This document shows, in pieces, positions 1 through 8,940 of a stretch of DNA of 29,174 nucleotides. The position numbers were made by a program, and so were the translations under genes. Origin of the DNA: Chara braunii (lineage: Eukaryota > Streptophyta > Charophyceae > Charales > Characeae); the NCBI GenBank assembly GCA_003427395.1, contig BFEA01000268.1:169784-198957 (forward strand), read 5' to 3'. Below the pieces are notes generated by a model. It ran no database searches and was not told the origin of the DNA. It was given only the letters and a program-made list of their open reading frames with translations. Each line of letters starts with the position of its first letter. The first letter of the stretch is position 1.

Positions 1-437
1 TTCCCCCCCCCCCTCTCTCTCCCTCGACCACGACCATATTGGTCTGTCTCATGCCGCTTTATTGTAAAACTTTTTCTTGTTTTTGTTTTGTTTTTTTTCA
101 CCAGTTGTTTTTGTTCTTTTGTTATTCGTTTGTTTTGGGGGAAAAATCCCGGTTTTTTCCCTTTTTTTTTTTTTCTCTTTTTTTTCCCTTTCCCCCCCCC
201 TTTTTTTTGGTTGATGTGTTCACTGTTCAATGCTTTTGCTTTGGACAGGGTGCATTTGAAGTTGCGTTCATGAACACATACACCATGCATCAGCACAACC
301 GTGAGGTGCAAGACACACCCTCACACACTGTCACGCACTGTCACGCACTCTCACACACTATCACACACTGTCACTCACACACACAGTGTCACACACACAC
401 ACACACTGTCACACACACACAGTGTCACACACACGAT
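1..437. repeat. Low-complexity leader with CA-rich minisatellite
   Basis: The window opens with a C-run and pyrimidine tracts (C and T homopolymers up to about 215). From about 319 to 434 it becomes a loose 10-20 bp tandem repeat built on CACACACTGT and TCACGCACTG. The long reading frames over this stretch encode only simple peptide repeats and are not genes. Confidence 0.85.
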
Positions 438-900
438 CCTTGACAATAACTGAACGAGACAAGAATAGTCAAATCCGAGCGCGGGTTACATGTGTAAAGA
501 TATAGTACGTGATAACGACAAGTCCCTCGTTTAGAAGACACGTGTGCTGAGTACACAGTTTAAGCCGGCAATGGCGGCAAGGCAATCTAGCTGATTCTAG
601 TATGGGATGCGCTTCGTTGATTTCTAGTAATTTTCTACTATTCGGGGAATATGTGTGGTCTTCATCATTGAACACAACACCCGGGCGTTATATGAAAACT
701 TAGATCTGTATCCGGCCTGAAAGTTGCACTGTGCACGCAACTACAATGACTCGCTGTTGTTGTATTGGGCGGAATGAGGAAAGAGTACATAACAATACCG
801 TTATAAATACACTTCGGCTTCCCGTTTCAATTGTCCTGCGTTTTTGCTTTGCGTCCCTTACACTCTCTTTTCTCTCTCCCAACTCCTCCCTCCTCGGTGC
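438..900. other. Unique sequence, no supported gene
   Basis: This stretch has balanced composition and only short open frames. I see no recognisable protein motif, RNA gene or repeat. Confidence 0.5.
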
Positions 901-929
901 TATCTCGTTCCTCCCTTCGCTCGGAAGCG

Positions 930-1283
930 GAAATGGAAAAAAAAAAAAAAGGAAGAAGAAGAGGCAGAAGTTAGGTACGACATGCAGTCAGAAAAAAAAA
1001 AAAAAAAAAAAAAAGGGACATGCAGTCTTTTCGACGGTTTCCTTTCTGTGACTTTTTTTTTTTTTTTTTTGGCAAGGAAAGAAGGTAGCGACTTTAAATG
1101 GCCCTGACACCATTTCACAACTGCATTTCAAAATGAATATGAAGCTGAAAACATTGGATCAGCCGATGTGAATGAATCTGTTCTCAAATACGCCCACATG
1201 CACATCGATTGTGGAGCACTAGAGCGAGGTGCTATATCAGCGAAGATCAGAGTTGTACTTCAATACTTACCACTGCCTGAGCT

Positions 1284-1319
<36 letters not shown>

Positions 1320-1559
1320 ACCTGAGCTAGCTATAGAAGCTCTGTACGCATTTTTAATATAATCTAAGAGGGACGATTATGCTTTTTCTAAGTTTTCTGG
1401 AGGTTTTTGGCTCTTCATTTTTTTTATTTTTTTTTTATAGCAGAAAACAGGCCACCACTTTTTAATTGCCGGAAAATGGGTCCAGCGTCCGTCGCATATA
1501 AGCCGCCGCCATAAAGGGTTGGGAGCTCCTCCCCCTCTCCACGTTCACTGGGAATGCAC

Positions 1560-1596
<37 letters not shown>

Positions 1597-2127
1597 GGAC
1601 TAGTGGTTGATAAGTAAATTATCGAACTCATGTGCTAGCTAGCGCTCATCCGTCTTACCCCGAACACAACGCCCTCCCTCATAATGACTTTCATCAGACC
1701 AGGGGAAAAAAAAAACAAAGCTTGTCTAAGTTGTCTTCCCCCCCCCCCCCCCAAAAAAAAAAAAAAGGTTTGGTTATGTTTGCATTCATGATGACCGTGC
1801 GTTCTAGTCAAGCTCTTTACAGGACAAGACGCTACCCGTCTTCACCTGAATAGAAAGCCCGGTCATTTTCGGCTAAAAACGCTATGCACTGTAGGCAGTA
1901 GGCGATTAGTTATTTATATCGTCGACGTACTCGTTGATTCGATCATTGTGAGATTTTTTTTTTTTTTTGTATTCCATTTTCTAGTTAAAGCCTATGATAA
2001 ATTGGGTATCTGGCCGGATAGTCTGGTCGTATTATCTGGCCAGATGAGGGGGGCGTAGGATCATCCAGAAATCCGGATGATTAAAAAAAAAACCCCAAAA
2101 AAGCAAAAAAAAAAAAAAAAAAAAAAA
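930..2127. repeat. Homopolymer-rich stretch
   Basis: It holds repeated A and T runs: an A-run at about 991-1014, T-runs at about 1053-1070, T30 at 1287-1316, T30 at 1563-1592, C15 joined to A14 at 1738-1766, and A23 at 2105-2127. The runs resemble A-tails of retroposed sequence in both orientations, but no body of an element is recognised next to most of them. No gene is supported. Confidence 0.8.
1271..1331. repeat. T30 run flanked by near-identical 15-bp direct repeats
   Basis: CTGCCTGAGCTAAC lies immediately before the T30 run and CTACCTGAGCTAGC immediately after it. The two flanks differ at two positions. This is the arrangement left by a target-site duplication around an inserted poly(A)/poly(T) sequence. 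Slippage of a pre-existing tract between a chance duplication is the alternative. Confidence 0.5.
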
Positions 2128-2536
2128 GTGATATTGCGCATGCAAAATATAGTAGAACTACATTCCTATTTCATGAAAAGCTTGATAAGGCATTGAAGGG
2201 TTCAAAAAGGGTAAGATAGGGAATAAATGGGTTTAGAGGGGGGATGCTTAATTCATTCTATAATTTTTTATTTTAATATTATTTTCTTCTTTGCTGTATT
2301 TTTTATCTTTATATCTGTTGAGATATCAAAGATGACCTCAAGCCAATTGTTGTTCGTATCATTCATCTGAACAACATACTTTTTTCCAGATTTTTTTTAA
2401 TTTTGTTTTTTTTGGTAAAAAAAAATCTTTTGCATAGGGTCGGATTTTCCATATCCGGAATTAATCCGAAAAATTCATCCGGATTGAAAATTCCAGATAA
2501 AATTGGTCTGCCGGATATCCGGAATTTTATCATAGG
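1991..2536. mobile_element. Non-autonomous DNA transposon (MITE), 546 bp
   Basis: The left end reads CCTATGATAAATTGGGTATC and the right end, read on the minus strand, begins CCTATGATAAAATTCCGGAT. Imperfect similarity continues inward for about 50 bp, including TATCTGG. Identical TTAAAG hexamers flank the element at 1985-1990 and 2537-2542, which fits a 6-bp target duplication. The interior is AT-rich with A/T homopolymers and several ATCCGGAT-type subterminal motifs, and has no transposase frame. Superfamily is not assigned: the TTAA core of the duplication recalls piggyBac, but the duplicated hexamer is longer. Confidence 0.65.
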
Positions 2537-2542
2537 TTAAAG

Positions 2543-3150
2543 CTCATTGGGCATTGCGCCCCTTTTTGGTTTATTGGCTTTTTTGTTTCACAAAAAAAAA
2601 TAGGACAAAGAAAACATTATGCGTCGTACCATTCTTGTTACTCGTCCTTTTTTTTTTTTTTTTCTATTGCATAGGATAAGCAAGTCCCACGTGCGTACGC
2701 CATTCTTGTAAAGGTGCTTAAGCCTTCTTTCTCCTCATTGTGGGACAACTATATATATTTTTTTCTCATCTCACATATTATTTTTTATCTGGCATTCTGA
2801 CATGTCATGGAAAAAATATATTTCATTTCAATACCTATCACTACTACTCCTAAGACTACGCACGCATAGTTTTCTACGTTTTTATCTGTGCGTAGAGAGG
2901 TAGAAAGCTATGTGTGTGTACGCCATTCTGGCAAGTGCTGTTTTGATGAGCAAGTGTGCATTAGAATATAATGTTTTTTTTTTTTTCCCCTCTTCTTTTT
3001 AGTCAAGATGCTAAGGAGCAGAATAGCATCAAGCTTTCTTTCGCCGTGTAATTCAATACAGAGTAAAAAAAAAAAAAACAAAAAAAAAAACACAGTAGTA
3101 CTGTATTACACATGATCCTTGATGTTATCAACGGACCTTGAAAAAATAAA
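2543..3150. other. AT-rich spacer, no supported gene
   Basis: T and A homopolymers alternate with unique sequence. The word TACGCCATTCT occurs twice (about 2696 and 2919), probably as pieces of an old repeat. Minus-strand frames here only read through A/T runs. Confidence 0.5.
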
Positions 3151-3155
3151 CAAAT

Positions 3156-3234
3156 GGGGGAGAAGGGAGGGAAAAGAGAGGGGGGGAAGGGGGGGGTAGG
3201 GGGATAGAGAAAGGGGGGGGGAAGGAGGGAGGGG
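3156..3234 (+). repeat. Polypurine G-run tract
   Basis: About 79 bases are almost purely G and A, with eight or more runs of three to nine Gs. Such tracts can form G-quadruplex or triplex structures. The proline-rich minus-strand frame across it is a composition artefact. Confidence 0.8.
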
Positions 3235-3288
3235 ATTGTCGCTAAACTGCACTCTCCCTCCATCAGGTTACATGTGTGCGAACGTTGG

Positions 3289-3512
3289 AAGGTTTAATTG
3301 TTAACAGGTTGAAGAGCTCCTGAAGTTATTCTTGACTTTTTTTTATTGGCTATATCAATCATTAAATATACATCAGTTTAACTCTACAAATAAATATAAT
3401 TGATTTTATATAACTTAGGAGTTGGAGTCGGAGTAGGGTTTAACTGTAAGCAGGCATGAGTTCCATATCAGAGCTTGAATGGTTGAGGGGTTTAACTGTT
3501 AACAGGTTGAGA
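3289..3512. repeat. Dispersed copies of a TTAACAGG motif
   Basis: GTTTAATTGTTAACAGGTTGA at about 3291 recurs as GTTTAACTGTTAACAGGTTGA at about 3489, with a partial copy near 3437. The stretch to about 3680 is otherwise unique, with repeated CTCCTGAAG and GAGCTGGAG words, and looks like a decayed low-copy repeat. No gene is supported. Confidence 0.45.
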
Positions 3513-3687
3513 AGCAGGTTGTAGCGTGAGAAAGTTTTAACTAGGGTGAGTTAGGGGAGTAACTTCAGCAACTCCTGAAGCTGTGAGGAGCTGGAGCCTG
3601 GAGTAAATTTAGGAGCGAGTCCAGGGCTGAGGGCTTGAGTCTCGTGGTTAAACTTATTAGGCTGCTCGAGCCTCGAGCTACGTTACC

Positions 3688-3798
3688 GTCTTCCCCCGGA
3701 TACAACGCACCCTCATTTTGGCTGCCCCAGGCTGGAAAGATAGCGCGTGATTGCTCGTGTGCCTTTGTTATCAGGGTGCGTTGTGTTCGGGGGAAGAC
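3688..3798. mobile_element. Short hairpin (MITE-like) element
   Basis: A 26-bp left arm starting GTCTTCCCCCGGATACAACG pairs with a right arm ending TGTTCGGGGGAAGAC, with about two mismatches, around a loop of about 59 bp. A related single arm (CGTCTTACCCCGAACACAAC) lies at 1651-1670, so the motif is dispersed. No transposase and no clear target duplication were seen. Confidence 0.5.
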
Positions 3799-3799
3799 T

Positions 3800-4066
3800 C
3801 CTCCTCCTTCTCCTCCTCCTCCTCCTCCTCCTCCTCTCCCACAGGTGTCGAATGTGGCAGGTTTTTTTTTTTTTTGACCTTTTTTCCATTTGTGCGTATC
3901 ATCCTTGCGCAGAGGTCGTGCTAATCTTATCTGTATCGTTCCCATTCCCCCGCTTCGCCTCCCATCCCTCCGTTTCGTCTCCTCCTCCTCCTCCTTCTCC
4001 TCCTCCCCCTTCTCCTCCTCCTCCTTCTCCTCCTCCTCCTCCTCTCCCACAGGTGTCGAATGTGCC
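3800..4066. repeat. Two (CCT)n blocks with a duplicated 3' end
   Basis: Two TCC/CCT triplet tracts (about 3800-3838 and 3978-4048) each run into the same word, CTCCCACAGGTGTCGAATGTG. The U6 retrocopy lies between them, so the direct repeat may have arisen with its insertion or by local duplication. The Glu-rich 178-residue minus-strand frame over this region is produced by the triplet repeat. Confidence 0.7.
3862..3946 (-). pseudogene. Retroposed U6 snRNA copy with A-tail
   Basis: Read on the minus strand, the segment gives GAACGATACAGATAAGATTA, then AGCACGACCTCTGCGCAAGG and ATGATACGCACAAATGG. This is the conserved U6 core: the ACAGAGA-box region (here changed to ACAGATA), the AGC triad, and the internal stem-loop region. 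After the 3' end (GGTC) come 14 As instead of the Pol III T-run terminator, which is the mark of a LINE-type retrocopy. The 5' stem-loop is missing: similarity stops at about 3946, and beyond it the sequence is C-rich and unrelated. Box changes, 5' loss and lack of a terminator make it non-functional. Confidence 0.8.
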
Positions 4067-4114
4067 ATTTTTTTTGTGAACAAAATGCCCGTAGACATCA
4101 TGGCGTCTTAGCCC

Positions 4115-4210
4115 AACATTTGTACGGCTGTGGAGGAAAAAGGTTGTTTGAGGCCAGTCGTGAACATTTGTACGACTGTGGAGGGAAAAGGTTGTTTGAG
4201 GCCAGTTGTG
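4115..4210 (+). repeat. Tandem duplication of a 48-bp unit
   Basis: Two head-to-tail 48-bp units start at 4115 and 4163 with about four differences. The length is a multiple of three, so the open frame at 4060-4263 carries the peptide repeat HLYxCGGKRLFEAS twice. Whether the frame is translated is unknown. It has no recognisable domain. Confidence 0.7.
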
Positions 4211-4483
4211 ACACTATGATGTCACACACAATGCTCTTGAAACTCTTCCCTGTTCAATTATAGTTGGTCACGAAAATTTTCCAATTCCAGAGGTTTGGCA
4301 TCTGATCCATGTTGCACTTTTGTCTCTCCCAGTACGGTTGGGTTCTACTGGGCCTACACAGCCTCTGGGAAGCCTGGTAATTGGGAAGTCTTCCATTGGA
4401 CTCCATTCAGTGTGTGTTAGGGTCTGTGTCATTGNTGTGTTGCCCCCCCCCCCCCCCCCCCCCCCCCCCTCCCCCCGACCACG
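4211..4483. other. Spacer ending in a poly-C run with one ambiguous base
   Basis: Unique sequence is followed by a C-run of about 27, one T and six more Cs (4443-4476). Position 4435 is N. No gene is supported. Confidence 0.7.
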
Positions 4484-4512
4484 GGCAGCAACCAACCAAT
4501 CAATCAATCAGT

Positions 4513-4572
<60 letters not shown>

Positions 4573-4634
4573 CCATATAATCTATTTATTCGATCGGATC
4601 TTGACAGATCCGATCGAATCAACATATTCGATGG

Positions 4635-4666
<32 letters not shown>

Positions 4667-4695
4667 ATTGATTTACTGATTGGTTGGTTGCTGCC
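4484..4695. repeat. 212-bp inverted repeat of AATC/GATT tracts
   Basis: The left arm begins GGCAGCAACCAACCAATC and continues as (AATC)n. The right arm is (GATT)n ending GATTGGTTGGTTGCTGCC. The centre holds a second, perfect hairpin (TTCGATCGGATCT, loop TGAC, AGATCCGATCGAA; about 4589-4618). Matching unique ends show that the palindrome extends beyond the tetranucleotide tract. It should form a cruciform or a foldback RNA. Confidence 0.8.
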
Positions 4696-4699
4696 TATG

Positions 4700-4862
4700 G
4701 TTTGTCGAGACATCCTCCTCTTCCTCGTCCGCTTCCTCCTCTACCTCCCTCTCTTCCTCCTCCCCCTCCACCATAGTCGGGACAACTTGAGCCCTCACAC
4801 CGCTCTCATCCTCCTCTTTCACCTCCTCCTCCTCTTCTTCGTCCTCCTCCTAACCCTCCAAC
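4700..4862 (+). repeat. CTC/CCT-rich pyrimidine tract
   Basis: Irregular TCC/CTC triplets are interrupted by short unique words. The leucine-rich frame across it is a composition effect. Confidence 0.7.
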
Positions 4863-4869
4863 TTTTGTC

Positions 4870-5978
4870 GCCCCGAAAGACAAAAAATTATGTTTTTCAA
4901 CGTTTACTGTGAGTTGATACGACTTTAATATATCCTTACAAATGTACATGTCATATTTTCTTATGTTCAAAATTTGTTTATTTGTACTCTGTAATCAGTT
5001 TGTCAGTGTTTATCGAACTCATGTCAACTTGTCCCAACACGTTTAAACATGTACGAACTAACTTCCAACTTAAAAAGAGTATCTTTGAACTTCGTCTTAG
5101 CACTGCAATTTTTTTTCTGGGGTGTGCCGAAGGAAACGTACGGGCATTTTTCAGAGACGTGGTCTACTATCGCAAAGAGGTGATAAGCATTGTCACGTAT
5201 ACTACAATTGACATATAAAAATATATTGTAATACGAGACGGACATAGTTATTGGTTTAAAAAAATGCATATAACTTGCACACTGAAGATATTTATAGAGG
5301 TGCTTAACTTATGTCCACCTTCTGCGTACTTTGTTTATATAACATTTTATGTTTTCTTAACATAAAAAATTACAAACTGTTGTTGACCGTTGGTTTTCTA
5401 CAATTCATTTGTCTATCCTATCGGAGGTCATGATATACGTTCTATACTTCATTGGTTGGACACACACTCGTGTGCGTAGAGTTGTGCTAGTTAATCTTTA
5501 CTTTTATTAAAATTGTCTGTGTGCGCGAAACGTGCAACCCATGAACATGTCTTAGTCGACAGGTGCGTCGTACTTCGATGCACAATTACACCCCAATGTC
5601 CGGAATGCGCACGCACATGCCGACCATGACATGTTGACTGCAAAAGCAGTACTCCGAAGTGTTGATCACAGACAATTGAACCGAAAAATGCGTAACATCT
5701 GCTTAGTTGACGTTTATTTTGATGTTGGTGAGTATTCATATTATGTAATCCTAACATTGTGCTGAGTAGGAATGAAGTAGGGAGGAACCAAATGGCTTGA
5801 AGACAGATAAAAGGTGGAGTGGGTTGTTGTTGATAGGGCGAAGTGCTTCGTGGTGTGTATTTCCATGATTGATTGATTGACTGACTCAGTGATGTAATTG
5901 CTGTTCTGTTCCTGATAGACGAGTTCATATCTGCATGATGGTTGAGTCTCATGATGGTTGGATTTATGTTGGTTGCAG
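4870..5978. other. Unique AT-leaning sequence, no supported gene
   Basis: Several frames of 60-170 codons exist on both strands, including a 169-codon minus-strand frame at 5491-6000. None shows a domain, a plausible start context or consistent codon use. A GATT repeat scrap occurs near 5867-5885. Confidence 0.45.
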
Positions 5979-6128
5979 CATGACGCTTGTATCCCGTCAA
6001 ACACGCGTTCCTTGTTCGTTATCACCGACCACTTTCGTCGTACTCACTCCATCAAAGAGTTGCTTGAGGGTGTTGCAAGTTCTAGCCTCGCCAACAACAC
6101 CAATCCTCTCCATCATCGTTCGACAGAG
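5979..6128 (+). CDS. Candidate internal exon (150 bp)
   Basis: A 3' splice-site-like sequence (TTATGTTGGTTGCAG) precedes 5979, and a strong 5' splice-site consensus (CAGAG followed by GTGAGT) follows 6128. The 150 bp between are open in one frame for exactly 50 codons, beginning HDACIPSNTRSL and ending HHRSTE. The segment includes FVITDHFRRTH, which is faintly like the integrase-core segment of LTR retrotransposons, but not enough to call. No partner exon is recognised on either side, and a GT microsatellite occupies the would-be downstream intron. Confidence 0.25.
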
Positions 6129-6200
6129 GTGAGTCTTTCATGTATTTCACACCTCCCCAATACCTCCTCCTCCACCCACTTGTCGTTGTCGTCATCATGC

Positions 6201-6214
6201 ATGCGTGTGCGTGC

Positions 6215-6259
<45 letters not shown>
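6201..6259. repeat. (GT)n microsatellite
   Basis: A GCGT-type start grades into about 25 uninterrupted GT dinucleotides. Confidence 0.95.
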
Positions 6260-6260
<1 letters not shown>

Positions 6261-6309
6261 CTTGTGTGATGAATGAGCGGGATGACTCTCTTGTGTGCAA
6301 TATGTGAGC

Positions 6310-6412
6310 CCGAAAAGACTAAGGGCGCCTATGGATGATGCGAATGCTATGCCAATGCCTTAAGCAAAAAAATTATAGGGGCTAGGGGAGAGAAGGTTAA
6401 CAACTCGTAATA
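6310..6412. other. Left flank of the satellite array
   Basis: It starts TAAGGGCGCCTATGGATG, and the right flank at about 8190-8205 reads GCGGATGCCCTAG. Both carry GGGCTAGGGG-like words (about 6379 and 8174). This could be the remnant of terminal repeats of a Harbinger/hAT-like foldback element around the array. The match is weak. Confidence 0.2.
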
Positions 6413-8155
6413 TTTTCAGGTCCTTTTTCAGCTCCCCATAATATACCCATCCAAACATTTGGACGGGGGAACCTGAAACCGCTTTCAGAAGCTTCAGCCA
6501 CTTCAGATCATTTCAGAGGTTTGAGGTCTCTCCATCTGAAACTCCTGAAATGATCTGAAGTGGCTGAAAATCTGAAAGCAGTTTCAGGTCCACCTCATCC
6601 AAGCATTTGGACGGGGGGATCTGAAACATCTTTCAGAAGCTTCAGCCAAATCATTTCAGAGGTTTCAGGTCTCCTCACCCGAAACTCCTGAAATGATCTG
6701 AAGTCGCTGAAAATCTGAAAGCGGTTTCAGATGCCCTCATCCAACCATTTGGATGCGGGGACCTGAAACCACTTTCAAAAGCTTCAGCCACTTCAGATCA
6801 TTTCAGAGGTTTCATCTCTCTCCATCTGAAACTCTTGAAATAATATGAAGTGGCTGAAGCTTCTGAAAGCGGTTTCATGTCCCCCCATCCAAGCATTTGG
6901 ACGAGGGGACCTGAAACTGGTTTCAGAAGCTTCAGCCACTTCATATCATTTCAGAGGTTTCAGGTCTCCCCACCTGAAACTCCTTAAATGATCTGAAGTG
7001 GCTGAAAATGTGAAAGCGGTTTCAGATGCCCCCATCCAACCATTTGAATAAGGTAACCTGAAACCACTTTCAGAAGCTTCAGCCACTTCAAATCATTTCA
7101 GAGCTTTCAGGTCTCTCCACCTGAAAGCTCTGAAATGATTTGAAGTGGCTGAAGCTTCTGAAAGCAGTTTCAGGTCCCCTCATCCAAGCATTTGGACGGG
7201 GGGACTTGAAACCGCTTTCAGAAACTTCAGCCACTTCATATCATTTAAGCGGTTTCAGGTCTCCCCACCTGAAACTCCTGAAATGATATGAAGTGGCTGA
7301 AAATCTGAAAGCGGTTTCAGATGCCCTATCCAACCATTTTGATGGGGGGACCTGAAACCACTTTCTGAATCTTCAGCCACTTCAGATCATTGTTTCATAT
7401 CTCTTTATCTGAAACTCCTGAAATGATCTGAAGAGGCTGAAAATTTGAAAGCAGTTTCAGGTCCCCTCATCCAAGCATTTGGACGGGGGGACCTGAAACC
7501 ACTTTCAAAAACTTCAGCCACTTCATATCATTTCAGAGGTTTCAGGTCTCCCCACCCGAAACTCCTGAAATGACTTGAAGTGGCTAAAAATTTGAAAACG
7601 GTTTCAGAACCACTTCAGGACATTTCAGAGGTTTTATGTCTCCCCGCCTGAAACTCCTGAAATAACATGAAGTGACTGAAGATTCTGAAAGCGGTTTCAG
7701 GTCCCCCTACCCAAGCAATTAGATGGGGGGACCTGAAACCACTTTCAGAAGCTTCAGCCACTTCAGGTCATTTCATAGGTTTCAAGTTTTCCCACCCGAA
7801 ACTCCTGAAACGACTTGAAGTGGTTTAAAATTTGAAAACGGTTTTAGACGCTCCAACCCAAAAATTTAGATAGAAGGATATGAAACCGCTTTCAGAAGCT
7901 TTAGCCACTTCATGTCATTTTAGAGGTTTCAGGTTTCTCTCCCTAAACTCCTGAAATGACCTGAAGTGGCACACAACAACTTTGACGGTTGAACCAAAAC
8001 AAAAACAGTCGAAAAAAAAAACGAAAAAAAAAACATAAAATCTGACTTTCAAACCACCCGAATCTCATGAAATGACCTGAAGTGTTTTCATGCCATTTCA
8101 ACGATTTCATACCTCTGCTAACAGACTTCAAAATCTTTCATTCTGAAATTTCAGT
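6413..8155. repeat. Satellite of about 147-bp dyad-symmetric monomers in a dimeric higher-order array
   Basis: The spacer word CATTT recurs at 6456, 6604, 6746, 6894, 7041, 7189, 7335 and 7476, spaced 141-148 bp. After a deletion that fused two monomers it returns near 7716 and 7863. Two monomer types alternate, with spacers CCAAGCATTT and CCAACCATTT, giving a dimer of about 290 bp. Each monomer is a hairpin: a left arm such as CTTTCAGAAGCTTCAGCCAC is answered by GTGGCTGAAGCTTCTGAAAG. The spacer is itself a second dyad (GGTCCCCCCATCCAA against TTGGACGGGGGGACC). The right end (7975-8155) is decayed and interrupted by A-runs. No coding frame is supported. Confidence 0.9.
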
Positions 8156-8850
8156 AGGTCGCTAATCACTTGTGGGCTAGGGGTTAGCCTGCGGATGCCC
8201 TAGGAACCACTTAAGATTTTCACGTTTAGTGAAAAGGTGTGTGGCCTAATGGATGACGCTTGACCTACATACGAAAAAGAAGATGAAGTCTCAATGAACT
8301 CCCTGGATTGCCTGCGTATTGGAAGGAGCAATTGTCTGGTCACATTTAAATGAATCGAGAAAACGCTACGAGTGACCAAAGAGCTACCATCTAACGCGAG
8401 AGCGGAGCTACATCCCTCAATGTAAACCCCTCTCGCAAATGGACCATCCCCATCCATCTCAAAGCACTAGGTGGGAGCGCCCTTGGGACGAACGACCCGC
8501 GCCTTGAGCGTGAGCGTGGGCGGGTCGAGCCAAATGGGACCCGCAGTGGGGTCGACTTTGCCTCGAAAGTCCTTCAGGGTACGGCTGCTACAAAAAATGG
8601 TGGAGGTGTTGGGTATGGGTTAAACTGACCCATACGGTCTTGAGGGCGGCGCTCGATGCATGATCGTGTACATAACCGAAGATAAAGAATAAGGACTTGT
8701 GTATGCTCTATCCCCTTGAGTGAATCAGATTTGAGGGCGGTTGGGCGCATGACAATGCCAGGCCTGGAGGAAATAACATGCATGCTTGCACACATGATCA
8801 GCCATCTCCTTTGGAGATGACTCTAGTCCTCCTTCTTTCGGACTGATGTT
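8156..8850. other. Spacer, no supported gene
   Basis: GC content rises after the satellite. Open frames are short on both strands. A segment near 8545-8575 can be read as PQWGRLCLESPSG, loosely like the stretch before the reverse transcriptase core of gypsy elements, but it lies too far from the next match to be used. Confidence 0.4.
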
Positions 8851-8940
8851 CGTCAGACCAGGGAAGCCTTGGGCAAGCCGCAGGTCGACCCATCCTCTTC
8901 GTGCGAAAGAAGGGCTCCGGTTATCTGGCAGGCGGTTGGA
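8850..8940 (+). pseudogene. Ty3/gypsy-like reverse transcriptase fragment
   Basis: One plus-strand frame gives GQAAGRPILFVRKKGSG (8871-8921). The signature PILFVRKK.G is typical of the segment in Ty3/gypsy reverse transcriptase just before the VDYR motif. What follows (YLAGGWNSGLVRVP) no longer matches the family, and no YxDD box, RNase H or integrase is recognisable nearby. It is a short, decayed fragment. Chance similarity of a segment this short cannot be excluded. Confidence 0.4.

Noticed and set aside
3565-4101. 178-codon Glu/Gly-rich minus-strand frame
   Set aside because: It is created by the (CCT)n blocks and crosses the U6 retrocopy and the hairpin element, so it cannot be one gene.
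5491-6000. 169-codon minus-strand frame
   Set aside because: It has no domain, it has erratic composition, and it overlaps the better-supported plus-strand exon candidate.
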